Below, piece by piece: positions 34,482 through 43,399 of a DNA stretch of 64,000 nucleotides. The translations under genes were made by a program, and so were the position numbers. Numbering within the stretch: position 1 is the first letter of the stretch; each line of letters starts with the position of its first letter. Source of the stretch: Acidobacteriota bacterium. GTDB lineage: Bacteria > Acidobacteriota > Thermoanaerobaculia > Multivoradales > J023. The notes beneath the pieces are model-generated. The model was not told the origin of the DNA, ran no database searches, and was given only the letters and a program-made list of their open reading frames with translations. The DNA lies in the NCBI GenBank assembly GCA_029263315.1, contig JAJCXR010000026.1:186001-250000 (forward strand), read 5' to 3'.

Positions 34482-35714
34482 ATGACCGTCAACCAGAGCC
34501 AACTTGCACCGCCCCACATCGCCATCCTCGGCAGTGGTCCCACGGGACTGGAAGCTGCCCTGGCCGCCCATCGAGGGGGTTTTGCGTTCACCCTCTACGA
34601 GGCGGCGCCCCACATTGCAGGGCATATCACCGCCTGGGGGCACGTCCAGCTGTTCACCCCGTGGTCGATGAACGTGTCTCCCAACATGCGGCAAGCCCTC
34701 GAAGCCGCCGGTCAGACGGTTCCCGATACCCAGGCATGCCCCACCGGGCAAGAGCTGGTGGACGGCCTGCTGGCGCCCCTGGGCCGCCTGCCGGAGATCG
34801 AGAAGCACCTGCGGCTGGGCCATCGGGTGATCGCCGTCGGTCGCCAAGGGCTGCTGAAGCATGAAGAGATCGGCAGCGCCGATCGCGGAGCACGCCCCTT
34901 CCGCCTGTTGCTGGAGGACGGCGACGGCCGGCAACAGGTGGCCTACGCCGACATGGTGCTCGACTGCACTGGCAATAGCGTCGCCAACGCCGTGGGGGAC
35001 GGCGGCATTCCGGCCCCCGGTGAGCAGAGCGCCGCGCCTTGTATCGAGCACCGCATTCCCGACATGAGCCGCGAAGCCAGCCGATGGGCAGGGTGTACCG
35101 TGCTGCTCATCGGCTCGGGCCATTCGGCCCAGACGGCCCTTCGCGATCTCGTCGACCTGGCGACGGAGCATCCCGGCGGCAAGGTCATTTGGTTGCGGCG
35201 CAGCCAGGGACAAGACCTCGGGGTGGTGGAAGGCGATCCCCTGCCGGAGCGGGCCCGTCTGACCGCCCAGGCGCAGCAGTTTTTGGTCGAGCCACCACCT
35301 TGCCTGACCATCGAGGCCGGTGCGGTCGTCGATGCTTTGGCCGTCGACGGGCCAGGCGATGGGTTGAGCGTCACCCTGCGGGACCACCAAGGCCAAACGA
35401 AAATCCTTCAGGTGGATAGGCTGTTGGCCTTGACCGGCAAAGTGGGTGACCACCACCTCTACCGTCAGCTGCAAATCCACGAGTGCTACGCCACCAGTGG
35501 GCCGATGAAGCTGGCGGCGGCGCTTCTAGGAGCTTCGGGCGGCGGTGGCGATTGCCTGGCCCAGACCAGCCTGGGGCCTGATACGTTGAAGAATCCAGAG
35601 CCGGGTTTTTTCATTCTCGGCAGCAAAGCCTACGGGCGGCGCAATGACTTTTTGATGCGGGTCGGCTGGCAGCAAGTGGAAGAGGTCTTCCAACTCTTGC
35701 ACAACAACCACTGA
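34482..35714 (+). CDS. FAD/NAD(P)-dependent oxidoreductase
   Basis: 410 residues with an N-terminal FAD-binding Rossmann motif (IAILGSGPTGLEAALAAHRGG) and a second dinucleotide motif (VLLIGSGHSAQTALRDL, near residue 210). The arrangement resembles flavin monooxygenases and thioredoxin-reductase-like flavoproteins. No redox CxxC pair of the reductase type is evident. Its place after the methyltransferase, radical SAM and phosphoesterase genes suggests oxidation of the pathway product. Start at ATG 34482; the gap to the previous gene is 84 bases. Confidence 0.8.
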   Translation: MTVNQSQLAPPHIAILGSGPTGLEAALAAHRGGFAFTLYEAAPHIAGHITAWGHVQLFTPWSMNVSPNMRQALEAAGQTVPDTQACPTGQELVDGLLAPLGRLPEIEKHLRLGHRVIAVGRQGLLKHEEIGSADRGARPFRLLLEDGDGRQQVAYADMVLDCTGNSVANAVGDGGIPAPGEQSAAPCIEHRIPDMSREASRWAGCTVLLIGSGHSAQTALRDLVDLATEHPGGKVIWLRRSQGQDLGVVEGDPLPERARLTAQAQQFLVEPPPCLTIEAGAVVDALAVDGPGDGLSVTLRDHQGQTKILQVDRLLALTGKVGDHHLYRQLQIHECYATSGPMKLAAALLGASGGGGDCLAQTSLGPDTLKNPEPGFFILGSKAYGRRNDFLMRVGWQQVEEVFQLLHNNH

Positions 35715-35752
35715 CCCTTTGGTTCCGGTTTTTCCGGAAGGAGCCACCTAGC

Positions 35753-36901
35753 GTGCCGAAAAATCTCTACAGCGTCGATCGGTCCTTCGAGCACGGACGA
35801 CCCTCTGCCGTCGGCGTGTTGGTGGTCAATTTGGGCACTCCGGAAGCGCCGACGGCCGAGGCCCTCAATCCCTATCTCAAACAGTTTCTGTGGGATCCGC
35901 GGGTCATCGAGCTGTCGCGGCCGGTGTGGTGGATGATTCTGAACTTCTTCGTCTTGACCACCCGGCCCAAGAAATCCGCCGAGCTCTATGCCAGAATTTG
36001 GACAGACGAAGGCTCGCCGCTGATGATCTATTCGCAGAGCATCGTGCGGCAAATGGAAGAGAAGCTTCAGGCGGAGTACGGAACCCCCATTCACGTCGCC
36101 CTGGGCATGACCTACGGCGAGCCGTCGGTGCCCAACGCCATGGCGGAGCTCAAGGCCAAGGGATGTGATCGTCTGCTGGTCTTCCCCCTTTACTCCCACT
36201 ATTCCTCCAGCAGCACCGGCGCCTCGATGGATGCGGTGATGAAAGAGCTGATGACTTGGCGACACATCCCGGAGCTGCGTTCGGTGCATCAGTACCACGA
36301 CGACCCCGCCTACATCCGTGCCTTGGCCGATGCGGTGCGGGCCCATTGGGCAGAGCATGGGCAGCCGGACAAGTTGGTGACCTCCTACCACGGTATCCCC
36401 AAGCGTTATTTTCTCAATGGAGATCCGTATCACTGCCAATGCCATAAGACGACCCGTCTGTTGGTCGAAGAGCTGGAGTTGCCGAGGGAGCGCTACGAAG
36501 TGACCTTCCAATCCCTCTTCGGCCGGGAGGAATGGTTACAGCCCTACACCGACGTCACCCTAGAAGCGATGGCCCGCTCCGGCATCGGGCGGGTGGACGT
36601 CATGTGTCCCGGCTTCGCCGTCGATTGCCTGGAAACCATCGACGAAATCGGTCGTGAGAACCGTCATGTCTTCATCGAGGCGGGGGGCAAGGAGTATCAC
36701 TTCATTCCCTGCCTCAACGATCGGCCACAGCATGTTGAGCTGTTGACCGACTTGATGCGTCGCAACCTACACGGCTGGGCTGTCGAGAAAGACGACTGGG
36801 ACGCCGAAGCCCAGAGGGCCAGCGACCAGCAGAGCCGCCAACTGGCGGACGCCATGGCCCAACGGGGCGTCCAGGCGGACGCCGGCTACGGCGAGGCTTG
36901 A
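35753..36901 (+). CDS. hemH: ferrochelatase
   Basis: Inserts Fe(II) into protoporphyrin IX (or coproporphyrin III) as a late step of haem synthesis. Its 382 residues begin with VGVLVVNLGTPEAPTAEAL and include the active-site His in TSYHGIPKRYF and the conserved CPGFAVDCLETIDEI. A 40-residue polar C-terminal tail extends past the usual end. It starts at GTG 35753 with GGAAGGAG upstream. The 3' end overlaps the convergent HAD gene by 16 bases. No other haem gene is in the window. Confidence 0.95.
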   Translation: MPKNLYSVDRSFEHGRPSAVGVLVVNLGTPEAPTAEALNPYLKQFLWDPRVIELSRPVWWMILNFFVLTTRPKKSAELYARIWTDEGSPLMIYSQSIVRQMEEKLQAEYGTPIHVALGMTYGEPSVPNAMAELKAKGCDRLLVFPLYSHYSSSSTGASMDAVMKELMTWRHIPELRSVHQYHDDPAYIRALADAVRAHWAEHGQPDKLVTSYHGIPKRYFLNGDPYHCQCHKTTRLLVEELELPRERYEVTFQSLFGREEWLQPYTDVTLEAMARSGIGRVDVMCPGFAVDCLETIDEIGRENRHVFIEAGGKEYHFIPCLNDRPQHVELLTDLMRRNLHGWAVEKDDWDAEAQRASDQQSRQLADAMAQRGVQADAGYGEA

Positions 36902-37563
36902 GAGCGGGCCAGCCAGCCGGGTAGGTCGCTTGCTACCTTGAGACAGATCAGCGGCTCGAAGGCGCGCAGGGTCTTCCTCGGGTGGGCACCGCAGAGCACC
37001 GCCACCGCACGGACATGAGCGTTGCGCGCCATCTCCAGATCAAACGATGTGTCGCCGATCATCAAGGTTTCATCGGCTCGGCACCCCATCTCTCCCATGA
37101 TCTCCAGCAGCATATGGGGCGCCGGCTTTGAGGGCGACTCGTTGACCGTGCGGGACGCCTGGAAGAATCTGCCCAAATCACATTGCTCGAAATCCCGATC
37201 GAGCCCGGCGCGGCCCTTGCCCGTAGCGACGGCCATCAAGAAATCCCTCCGCTGCAATGTTTCCAGGGCTTCGGTAATGCCAGCGAAGGGAATCGGTTTG
37301 GCGTGGTAGGTCTTCAGCCAGTGATGGCGGTAGCGTTCGATGACCCGATTCTGGAGCGTCCCATCGGCCTCGGGGAGAAGCTCCCGTAGGACGGCGTCGA
37401 GCCCGAGACCGATGGTCGAGCGCAAGCGTTCGTCCGACGGCGTCTCGAGCTTCAAGTCCTGCATGCTGGTGCGCATGCAGGCGACGATGCTGGCGGCGGA
37501 GTCCATGACGGTGCCATCCCAGTCGAAAACCAGGAGACGGATCTTCTCTAATGCGTTGTGCAA
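36886..37563 (-). CDS. HAD-superfamily hydrolase (phosphoglycolate phosphatase-like)
   Basis: 225 residues from TTG 37563. Motif I is FDWDGTVMDS, motif II lies in VATGKGRAGLD, the Lys in SKPAPHML, and motif IV in MIGDTSFDLEMA. A cap-1 helical domain lies between motifs I and II, as in Gph and PgmB. Substrate is probably a small phosphomonoester. The start is chosen for AAAGG upstream and family length; the frame remains open to 37650 through another TTG. Confidence 0.85.
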   Translation of the reverse strand: MHNALEKIRLLVFDWDGTVMDSAASIVACMRTSMQDLKLETPSDERLRSTIGLGLDAVLRELLPEADGTLQNRVIERYRHHWLKTYHAKPIPFAGITEALETLQRRDFLMAVATGKGRAGLDRDFEQCDLGRFFQASRTVNESPSKPAPHMLLEIMGEMGCRADETLMIGDTSFDLEMARNAHVRAVAVLCGAHPRKTLRAFEPLICLKVASDLPGWLARSQASP

Positions 37564-37731
37564 GGTGAGCCTTTGCTGGATGAGCAGGTGGTCATTCCGG
37601 GTTCGAGGATACCGATTCACCCCATCGAGTGGGGCGGGCTGGAATCCCAATCATAGTAGAATCCAAAGACAGCCAGAGCCTACCAGGCCCTAGTCCTTTT
37701 CAATGAAGCGCATGCTGTGCTGGAGAAAGAC

Positions 37732-39666
37732 ATGATCCCAGTCAAAGCCGATATCGCGTCTCGCTCTCATTTACCTTCGCGTCAGGCCTACGATGAGATG
37801 TACCGTCGTTCCATTTCCGATCCGGAGGCTTTTTGGCTCGAGCAAGCGCAACGCCTGGATTGGGTGAAGTCTCCTGAGCAGGCCGGCCGGTGGGATTTCG
37901 AGACGGCGGATATTTCTTGGTTTGCCGGCGGCAGCCTCAATGCCTGTACCAATTGTGTCGATCGCCACGTGGATCGCCTGGGCGATAAAACGGCAATCAT
38001 CTGGGCGGCCGACGAGGTCGGCACGTACGAGCACATCACCTACAAACAGCTTCAGCGCCATGTCTCTCGGGTGGCCAACGTATTGCGGGCCCATGGTGTG
38101 CAAAAAGGGGATCGGGTCTGTATCTACCTTCCGATGATTCCCGAGTTGGCCTACACCATGTTGGCCTGTGCTCGCATCGGCGCCGTCCACTCCATCGTCT
38201 TTGCCGGATTCTCAGCCGCCAGTCTGCGCGACCGCATTGTCGATGCCGGTTGCAAAATTCTGATCACCGCCAACGAAGGGTTACGCGGCGGACGCACCAT
38301 CCCCCTCAAAGCCACGTCCGACGAAGCCGTCGACGGGCTCGCCTTGGTCGAGACCCTGCTCGTCGTGCGGCGTACGGAGACCGATGTGCCGATGGTCGAC
38401 GGCAGGGATTTTTGGTTGCACGAAGAAGCAAAAAAGCAGCGCGCTGTGTGCCCCGCGGAAGCCATGGACGCGGAAGACCCGCTGTACATTCTCTACACCT
38501 CAGGCTCGACCGGTCAGCCCAAAGGGGTTCTACACACCACCGGCGGTTACCTGACCTATGTTGCCTTGACCCATGAAATGGTCTTCGACCTGCAAGAGGA
38601 CGACATCTATTGCTGTGCCGCCGACATCGGCTGGGTGACCGGCCACAGTTACATCATCTACGGACCCTTGGCCAATGGAGCGACGACGGTGATGTTCGAG
38701 TCGACGCCCCTCTACCCCGATGCCGGCCGCTACTGGCAGATGGTCGACGACCTCGGTGTGACCATTTTCTACACCGCTCCGACCGCCCTACGAGCGGTGG
38801 CACGGGAGGGCGACCAATGGGTGCAGCGCCACCGACGCAGCTCATTGCGCATCCTGGGCTCGGTGGGTGAGCCGATCAACCCCGAGGTTTGGATGTGGTA
38901 CCACGACGTGGTGGGAGAGCAGCGCTGTGCCGTCGTAGACACCTGGTGGCAAACCGAAACCGGTGGCATTTTGATCTCGCCGTTGCCCGGCGCCATCCCC
39001 TGCAAGCCCGGCTCCGCCACCATTCCGTTTTTTGGTGTCGAGCCCGTGTTGATCGATACCGAGAGCAAGATTCTGCAGGGCGATGGCGTATCGGGCAATC
39101 TATTCATCCGCAGCTCTTGGCCAGGTCAGGCGCGCACCATCTACGGCGACCATCAGCGTTTCGTCGATACTTACTTCTCGACCTATCCCGGGTACTACTT
39201 CACCGGTGACGGCTGCCGCAGGGACGAAGACGGTTACTACTGGATCACCGGTCGTGTCGACGACGTGCTCAACGTTTCGGGGCATCGCATGGGGACGGCG
39301 GAGGTGGAGAGCGCCTTGGTGGCCCACAAGGCGGTGGCGGAAGCGGCGGTTGTCGGCTTCCCGCACGACATCAAGGGCACGGGCATTTTTGCCTACGTCA
39401 TCGTCACGCCCGAGCATGGAGGTTTGGGCGACGACGAGTTGGTGGCCGAGCTTCGCAGCCAAGTGCGGACCGTCATCGGTCCCATCGCCACTCCAGATCG
39501 TATTCAGATCACTTCTGTCTTGCCCAAGACGCGCTCCGGCAAGATCATGCGCAGAATTCTCCGCCAGATCGCCGCCGCCCAGTACGAAGACCTGGGCGAC
39601 GTCACCACCCTGGCCGACCCGAGCGTCGTCGAGACCTTGGTCGAAGCTCACCGCGACGGGTCTTGA
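37732..39666 (+). CDS. acs: acetyl-CoA synthetase
   Basis: AMP-forming enzyme activating acetate to acetyl-CoA. Its 644 residues carry the P-loop [18 protein letters not shown] and the [10 protein letters not shown] motif, whose Trp restricts the acyl pocket to acetate. The [16 protein letters not shown] segment and the acetylatable Lys in [10 protein letters not shown] are also present. ATG 37732 has GGAG six bases upstream; GTG 37717 in frame is less likely. It is followed by tRNA-Asn. Confidence 0.95.
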   Translation: MIPVKADIASRSHLPSRQAYDEMYRRSISDPEAFWLEQAQRLDWVKSPEQAGRWDFETADISWFAGGSLNACTNCVDRHVDRLGDKTAIIWAADEVGTYEHITYKQLQRHVSRVANVLRAHGVQKGDRVCIYLPMIPELAYTMLACARIGAVHSIVFAGFSAASLRDRIVDAGCKILITANEGLRGGRTIPLKATSDEAVDGLALVETLLVVRRTETDVPMVDGRDFWLHEEAKKQRAVCPAEAMDAEDPLYILYTSGSTGQPKGVLHTTGGYLTYVALTHEMVFDLQEDDIYCCAADIGWVTGHSYIIYGPLANGATTVMFESTPLYPDAGRYWQMVDDLGVTIFYTAPTALRAVAREGDQWVQRHRRSSLRILGSVGEPINPEVWMWYHDVVGEQRCAVVDTWWQTETGGILISPLPGAIPCKPGSATIPFFGVEPVLIDTESKILQGDGVSGNLFIRSSWPGQARTIYGDHQRFVDTYFSTYPGYYFTGDGCRRDEDGYYWITGRVDDVLNVSGHRMGTAEVESALVAHKAVAEAAVVGFPHDIKGTGIFAYVIVTPEHGGLGDDELVAELRSQVRTVIGPIATPDRIQITSVLPKTRSGKIMRRILRQIAAAQYEDLGDVTTLADPSVVETLVEAHRDGS

Positions 39667-39714
39667 GATGCTGGCCGTGGTTGGGCTCGGCATTCACCCT
39701 CGGACAATGGGGAG

Positions 39715-39744
39715 TTGACAATAGGGGGGTGCCCTACCTAGAAT
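39715..39744 (+). promoter_or_regulatory. sigma70-type promoter of tRNA-Asn
   Basis: TTGACA at 39715-39720, an 18-base spacer, and TAGAAT at 39739-39744 (5/6 to consensus). The tRNA begins 28 bases after the -10. Confidence 0.75.
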
Positions 39745-39771
39745 CTCCCCCCCGGCCGATGGGCCGACTGT

Positions 39772-39846
39772 TCCTCGGTAGCTCAATGGTAGAGCAATCG
39801 GCTGTTAACCGATGGGTTGGGGGTTCAAGTCCCTCCCGAGGAGCCA
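39772..39846 (+). tRNA. tRNA-Asn (anticodon GTT)
   Basis: Full cloverleaf: acceptor TCCTCGG/CCGAGGA, D stem GCTC/GAGC, anticodon stem ATCGG/CCGAT around CTGTTAA (anticodon GTT), variable GGGTT, T stem GGGGG/CCCTC around TTCAAGT. The discriminator is G at 39843 and CCA is encoded at 39844-39846. Confidence 0.97.
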
Positions 39847-39909
39847 TTCCCTAGACGTCATCTCCCCCCGGACCGCCGGGGGGTAGTTATTTGGAGCGAC
39901 TTTCTTCTG

Positions 39910-41283
39910 ATGCGGCGAACTGGCGATTCGAGTTGGATTCGCTCCTGGCGAGCACTCTATTTGGCCGTCGCCTTCTTCGGCCTGCTTTCGTCCGTCGCTG
40001 GTGCACAGTCCCCCCCGCCCCGTTTTCCCGACATTATCTTGGTGACCGTTGACACCCTGCGGGTCGATCGCCTCTCAGGCTACGGCTACCATCGACAGAC
40101 TTCCCCCAATATCGATGCCTTGATCCGCGACGGTGTGAAGTTCACCGAGGCGCGGGTCCCCGAGCCGTTGACGGCCCCTTCCATGGTCTCGATGGTCACC
40201 TCGCTGTATCCCCATGAGCATGGGACGTCGCGCAATGGCTTGCGCATGCGTCCGGACTTGATGTCGTTGCCTAAGATCCTGCAGCGACGGCGTTATGCGA
40301 CCGCTGCATTTGTCGCCAACTGGACGCTGAGGGATCAGATCTCGGGCTTGGCGGAGCACTTCAACGACTACAACGAAGTCTTCACCCGCAAGCGGTGGTA
40401 CGTCTTCGCCAGCGAAGCGACGGCCCAGGATGTCAGCGAAGAGGCCTTGGAGTGGATCGGCGAGCATTTGGAGCAGGAAAAGCGGGCGCCGTTTTTCGTT
40501 TGGGTGCACTACGTGGAACCGCATGCGCCGTACCGTTTCCACAAATCGTTCGCCAAGCGCCTGGGCATCCGGCTCAGCGAGGATGTCTCGGCTTCAGACC
40601 GTTACGATACCGAGATAGCCTTTGTCGACGATGCCATCGGGGATTTCTTGCAGGGTGTCGCCAAGGCGACCGGGCGTCGAGATACGTTGACTCTCTTTGC
40701 CTCGGATCACGGTGAGAGCCTCGGCGAGCATGACTATTGGGGTCATGGCAGGCACCTCTACGAGCCGACCCTTCACGTGCCGATGAGCATCACCTGGCGT
40801 AACCGTTTGAGGGCAACGGAGGTCGATGCCCCGGCCTCTCTGATGGATTTGGCGCCCACCGTTTTCGGATTGCTCGATTTGCCGGTGGCGCCCGCTTTTC
40901 GAGGTTTCGACTGGGCCCCGGTGTTGCGGGGCGAGCAGCCGGCGGATATGCAGCGGGTGACGCTGCACCAAGCCCACAAAGGGGCTGTCCAGCGAGCGGG
41001 CAACGCCGCGGCGCGCCGGCAGGGCTTGCTGGAAGTGGGGCGTCTCGAAGCGGGCAAGAAAGAGATTTTTCGCGTCAAGAACGACCACCGGTGGTTCTTC
41101 GATCTGGCGGAGGACCGACGGGAGATGTCCAGTCAGGTTCCCTTGAAATCAGAGCCGTCGAGTGAGCTGGAGGCTTGGTTGGTCGAGGTGCGGGCCGGCC
41201 TCGAAGCCTCCGATGAGTTGCCGCCACCGACCCTCGATGAAGAGAACATGGAAAAGCTCAAGGCCCTCGGATATATCGACTGA
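39910..41283 (+). CDS. secreted sulfatase-like hydrolase/transferase with Thr nucleophile
   Basis: 457 residues. A signal peptide spans about residues 15-38 (ALYLAVAFFGLLSSVAGA). The alkaline-phosphatase/sulfatase fold starts at PDIILVTVDTLRVDRLSGYGY. The nucleophile position of the sulfatase CxPSR motif is Thr (EPLTAPSMVSM), so the formylglycine mechanism is absent, as in phosphoethanolamine transferases and many acidobacterial sulfatase-like proteins. The second metal motif FASDHGESLGEH is intact. The start is ATG 39910; longer in-frame starts fall in the tRNA. True substrate is unknown. Confidence 0.85.
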   Translation: MRRTGDSSWIRSWRALYLAVAFFGLLSSVAGAQSPPPRFPDIILVTVDTLRVDRLSGYGYHRQTSPNIDALIRDGVKFTEARVPEPLTAPSMVSMVTSLYPHEHGTSRNGLRMRPDLMSLPKILQRRRYATAAFVANWTLRDQISGLAEHFNDYNEVFTRKRWYVFASEATAQDVSEEALEWIGEHLEQEKRAPFFVWVHYVEPHAPYRFHKSFAKRLGIRLSEDVSASDRYDTEIAFVDDAIGDFLQGVAKATGRRDTLTLFASDHGESLGEHDYWGHGRHLYEPTLHVPMSITWRNRLRATEVDAPASLMDLAPTVFGLLDLPVAPAFRGFDWAPVLRGEQPADMQRVTLHQAHKGAVQRAGNAAARRQGLLEVGRLEAGKKEIFRVKNDHRWFFDLAEDRREMSSQVPLKSEPSSELEAWLVEVRAGLEASDELPPPTLDEENMEKLKALGYID

Positions 41284-41342
41284 TCTGCCGGGGACTCGAG
41301 TCAAGGCCCCCTCGGTTGGAGCCCAAGACGCCTATAACGCAA

Positions 41343-41370
41343 CAAGCCCCGATGTTTCCATCGAGGCTTG
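41343..41370. terminator. terminator-like hairpin between convergent genes
   Basis: CAAGCCCCGATG and CATCGAGGCTTG form 12-bp arms with one mismatch around a TTTC loop. The hairpin lies 60 bases after the sulfatase-like gene and 26 before the end of the AraC-TPR gene, so it can serve both strands. Confidence 0.7.
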
Positions 41371-41395
41371 CTTTCGAGTGCCGATGTGAGCTGGT

Positions 41396-43171
41396 TCAAG
41401 CAGCTCGCTGGCGTCGAGTCCTCTGCAGTGATTGGCGTGCTTTCTCGAGCACGACCCGGGTCACACTGCGCTCTTCTGCTGCTTGCTGGAAGTGGCGCAG
41501 GGAAACCAGCGCCTCTCTATCTTGTTGCAAGCTCCCGAATAGGGGAACGATGGAAGAGCTGAGACCCTCGAGGTCTGCAAATCGACCTTGGCGGGAATAG
41601 AGCTCCGCCAGATCGAGCAGTACCAGGGCCGCATCGACCGACCTGCCTTCGAAGGCGCTATAGGACTCGAAGAATGCGGTTTCCGCATCGGTGAATCGTC
41701 CTAGCTCTCGCAGCACGACCCCCTCGATCCAACGCAGTCGAATACGATGGTCATTGTCGCCATAGGCGAGTGCGAGTTGCTTCACTTGGGGTAACAACTC
41801 GGCGGCTTCGGTATAGTTTTTGGCTTCCGTGTGTACCGTCAATAGAAAATTGAGCACCGCAAGATGGCCCTCTCCATTCCTCTCATTCGATAGTTTTGCA
41901 GCCTCTTCGAGATAAGGGATAGCCGCTGACGGAGTGCTTTCGACATGGAGCAAGGAGGCTTGAGCCACCAGGAGGCGGATCATTCGCTCTGCCTCGGCAC
42001 TGTTCTGATAGTGGTCTCGAGCTTGACTCAGAAGCCGATGCGCTTCGCTAAAGCGGTTCTGCTCCCGCCTCAAGGCGGCGCGGATGATGAGGAGATCTCC
42101 TTCTTCCACGTCGTTCCGAGGTCCCTGGCCCATGAGCCCTTCGGCTTGCAGCAAGCGACGCTCAGCGTCGGCGAGCTCTCCAGCCGCGATCTCGGCATGG
42201 GCCAGATAGGCGTTGCCGAGGCCCCTCAGCTGGGTAAGGACGGTGTTGTCGTTGATCGTGCGGGCCAAGGTGTCGACGCTGGAAAGCGCCAGCTTGGCCA
42301 AGTGGATACCGTACTCGGGATCACGCTCACCGACAGCGTAGGAGCGATCACAGAGGAGATGGAATAGGGTCGATGTTGACAGGCGGAGGTCGCCGACGAG
42401 TCGCAGGTGCTGGTTGCGGTCGGTCCGCAGCAGCTCCTTCAGGATCTCCTCCGCTTGGAGGCGATCAATCTCTGTGCCCTTGAGGCGAAACTCAAGCGCA
42501 GACTCGTCGACGTTGGATCGCCCCACGTCGTCGTCTTCGGCAAGGACCATGTCTCCGGCATCGCCACCGGACGACTGTCCGAGCAGGCTTCTACAGCCGG
42601 GATAGAGTTTGAGCAGTCGCGAGATCAAGGCCTTGGCTTCGACATGGGACAGCTCTCCGGCAAGGGCCTTACGCAGCGCCTCGGGACCGAAGAAGAAGTG
42701 CTCGTCGAGCTTGTCGTTCAACTTGTGGGGAACCGTTCCGTTGGTGGCGTGACCTCCCTTTTGGTTGAGACGGGCTTTTTTGCGGAACTGGGTCGGACGT
42801 TGACCCGACCAGCGGGAAAAAGCGCGACTAAAAACCTGGATGCTGGAGTATCCGAGCAATTCGGAAATCTGCCAGATCTTCAGATTGGTGTCGGCCAACA
42901 ATCGACACGCCGTTTCCAGGCGCCGATCTTCGATGTAGCCGTGCGGCGGACGGCCGACGGCCGAGTGAAACTGAATGGGTACGGAGTTATCCCGTACGCC
43001 ACAGCTCCTCTTCAGCTGATTGACGTCGAGGGTCGCATCGAAGAGGTTGTCCTCGATGTAAGCCAGCAGCGGTTTGAGGCGCTGTGGAGCTCGGGCACGG
43101 TCGAGCCGGATACGCTCCAAAGACTCGATCGCTGCCGACGCCAAAAGTTGTTGTGAATGATCGGTCAGCAT
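41396..43171 (-). CDS. AraC-type HTH regulator with TPR-like C-terminal domain
   Basis: 591 residues. The N-terminal 130 residues hold a double-HTH AraC DNA-binding region: RLKPLLAYIEDNLFDATLDVNQLKRSCG, then LKIWQISELLGYSSIQVFSRAFSRWSGQRPTQFR. The remainder (about 150-590) is alpha-helical with TPR-like repeats such as ARALGNAYLAHAEIAAGELADAE and YTEAAELLPQVKQLALAYGD. AraC domains usually sit C-terminally; the reverse order is seen in some Acidobacteriota regulators. GAGAGG precedes the ATG. No obvious target operon is adjacent. Confidence 0.85.
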   Translation of the reverse strand: MLTDHSQQLLASAAIESLERIRLDRARAPQRLKPLLAYIEDNLFDATLDVNQLKRSCGVRDNSVPIQFHSAVGRPPHGYIEDRRLETACRLLADTNLKIWQISELLGYSSIQVFSRAFSRWSGQRPTQFRKKARLNQKGGHATNGTVPHKLNDKLDEHFFFGPEALRKALAGELSHVEAKALISRLLKLYPGCRSLLGQSSGGDAGDMVLAEDDDVGRSNVDESALEFRLKGTEIDRLQAEEILKELLRTDRNQHLRLVGDLRLSTSTLFHLLCDRSYAVGERDPEYGIHLAKLALSSVDTLARTINDNTVLTQLRGLGNAYLAHAEIAAGELADAERRLLQAEGLMGQGPRNDVEEGDLLIIRAALRREQNRFSEAHRLLSQARDHYQNSAEAERMIRLLVAQASLLHVESTPSAAIPYLEEAAKLSNERNGEGHLAVLNFLLTVHTEAKNYTEAAELLPQVKQLALAYGDNDHRIRLRWIEGVVLRELGRFTDAETAFFESYSAFEGRSVDAALVLLDLAELYSRQGRFADLEGLSSSIVPLFGSLQQDREALVSLRHFQQAAEERSVTRVVLEKARQSLQRTRRQRAA

Positions 43172-43399
43172 GAAATGCGTACCTCTCTTTCTGCGTCTGC
43201 CGGGTTCTTTTCCGTGACCGGGAGCCCTGGAAAGAATAGAGGTATCCGTTGCGGAGACAGATTAATCCACAAGGCGAAATGCTCTGGCAAGGCGTGGTCC
43301 CGATCCTCTTCTGTGGAAAAGGATACCCCGCGGCCTTTGAAAGCCGAGGTAGATCGCAAAAGTGCAACGAAACGTGGAGCAGTGCACACAAGTTGCGGA

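Noticed and set aside
32175-35480. A 1101-codon open frame on the minus strand
   Set aside because: It lies antisense to the radical SAM, phosphoesterase and oxidoreductase genes, which have clear motifs. Its translation has no family signature and its composition is that of a GC-rich shadow frame.
30338-35714. Calling the radical SAM gene arsS
   Set aside because: The Cys-rich SPASM-like C-terminus and the CFISC core differ from ArsS, which ends in DUF3641. Only the context is arsenic-related.
39817-39909. Longer N-terminus for the sulfatase-like protein
   Set aside because: It would begin within tRNA-Asn. ATG 39910 gives a proper signal peptide.
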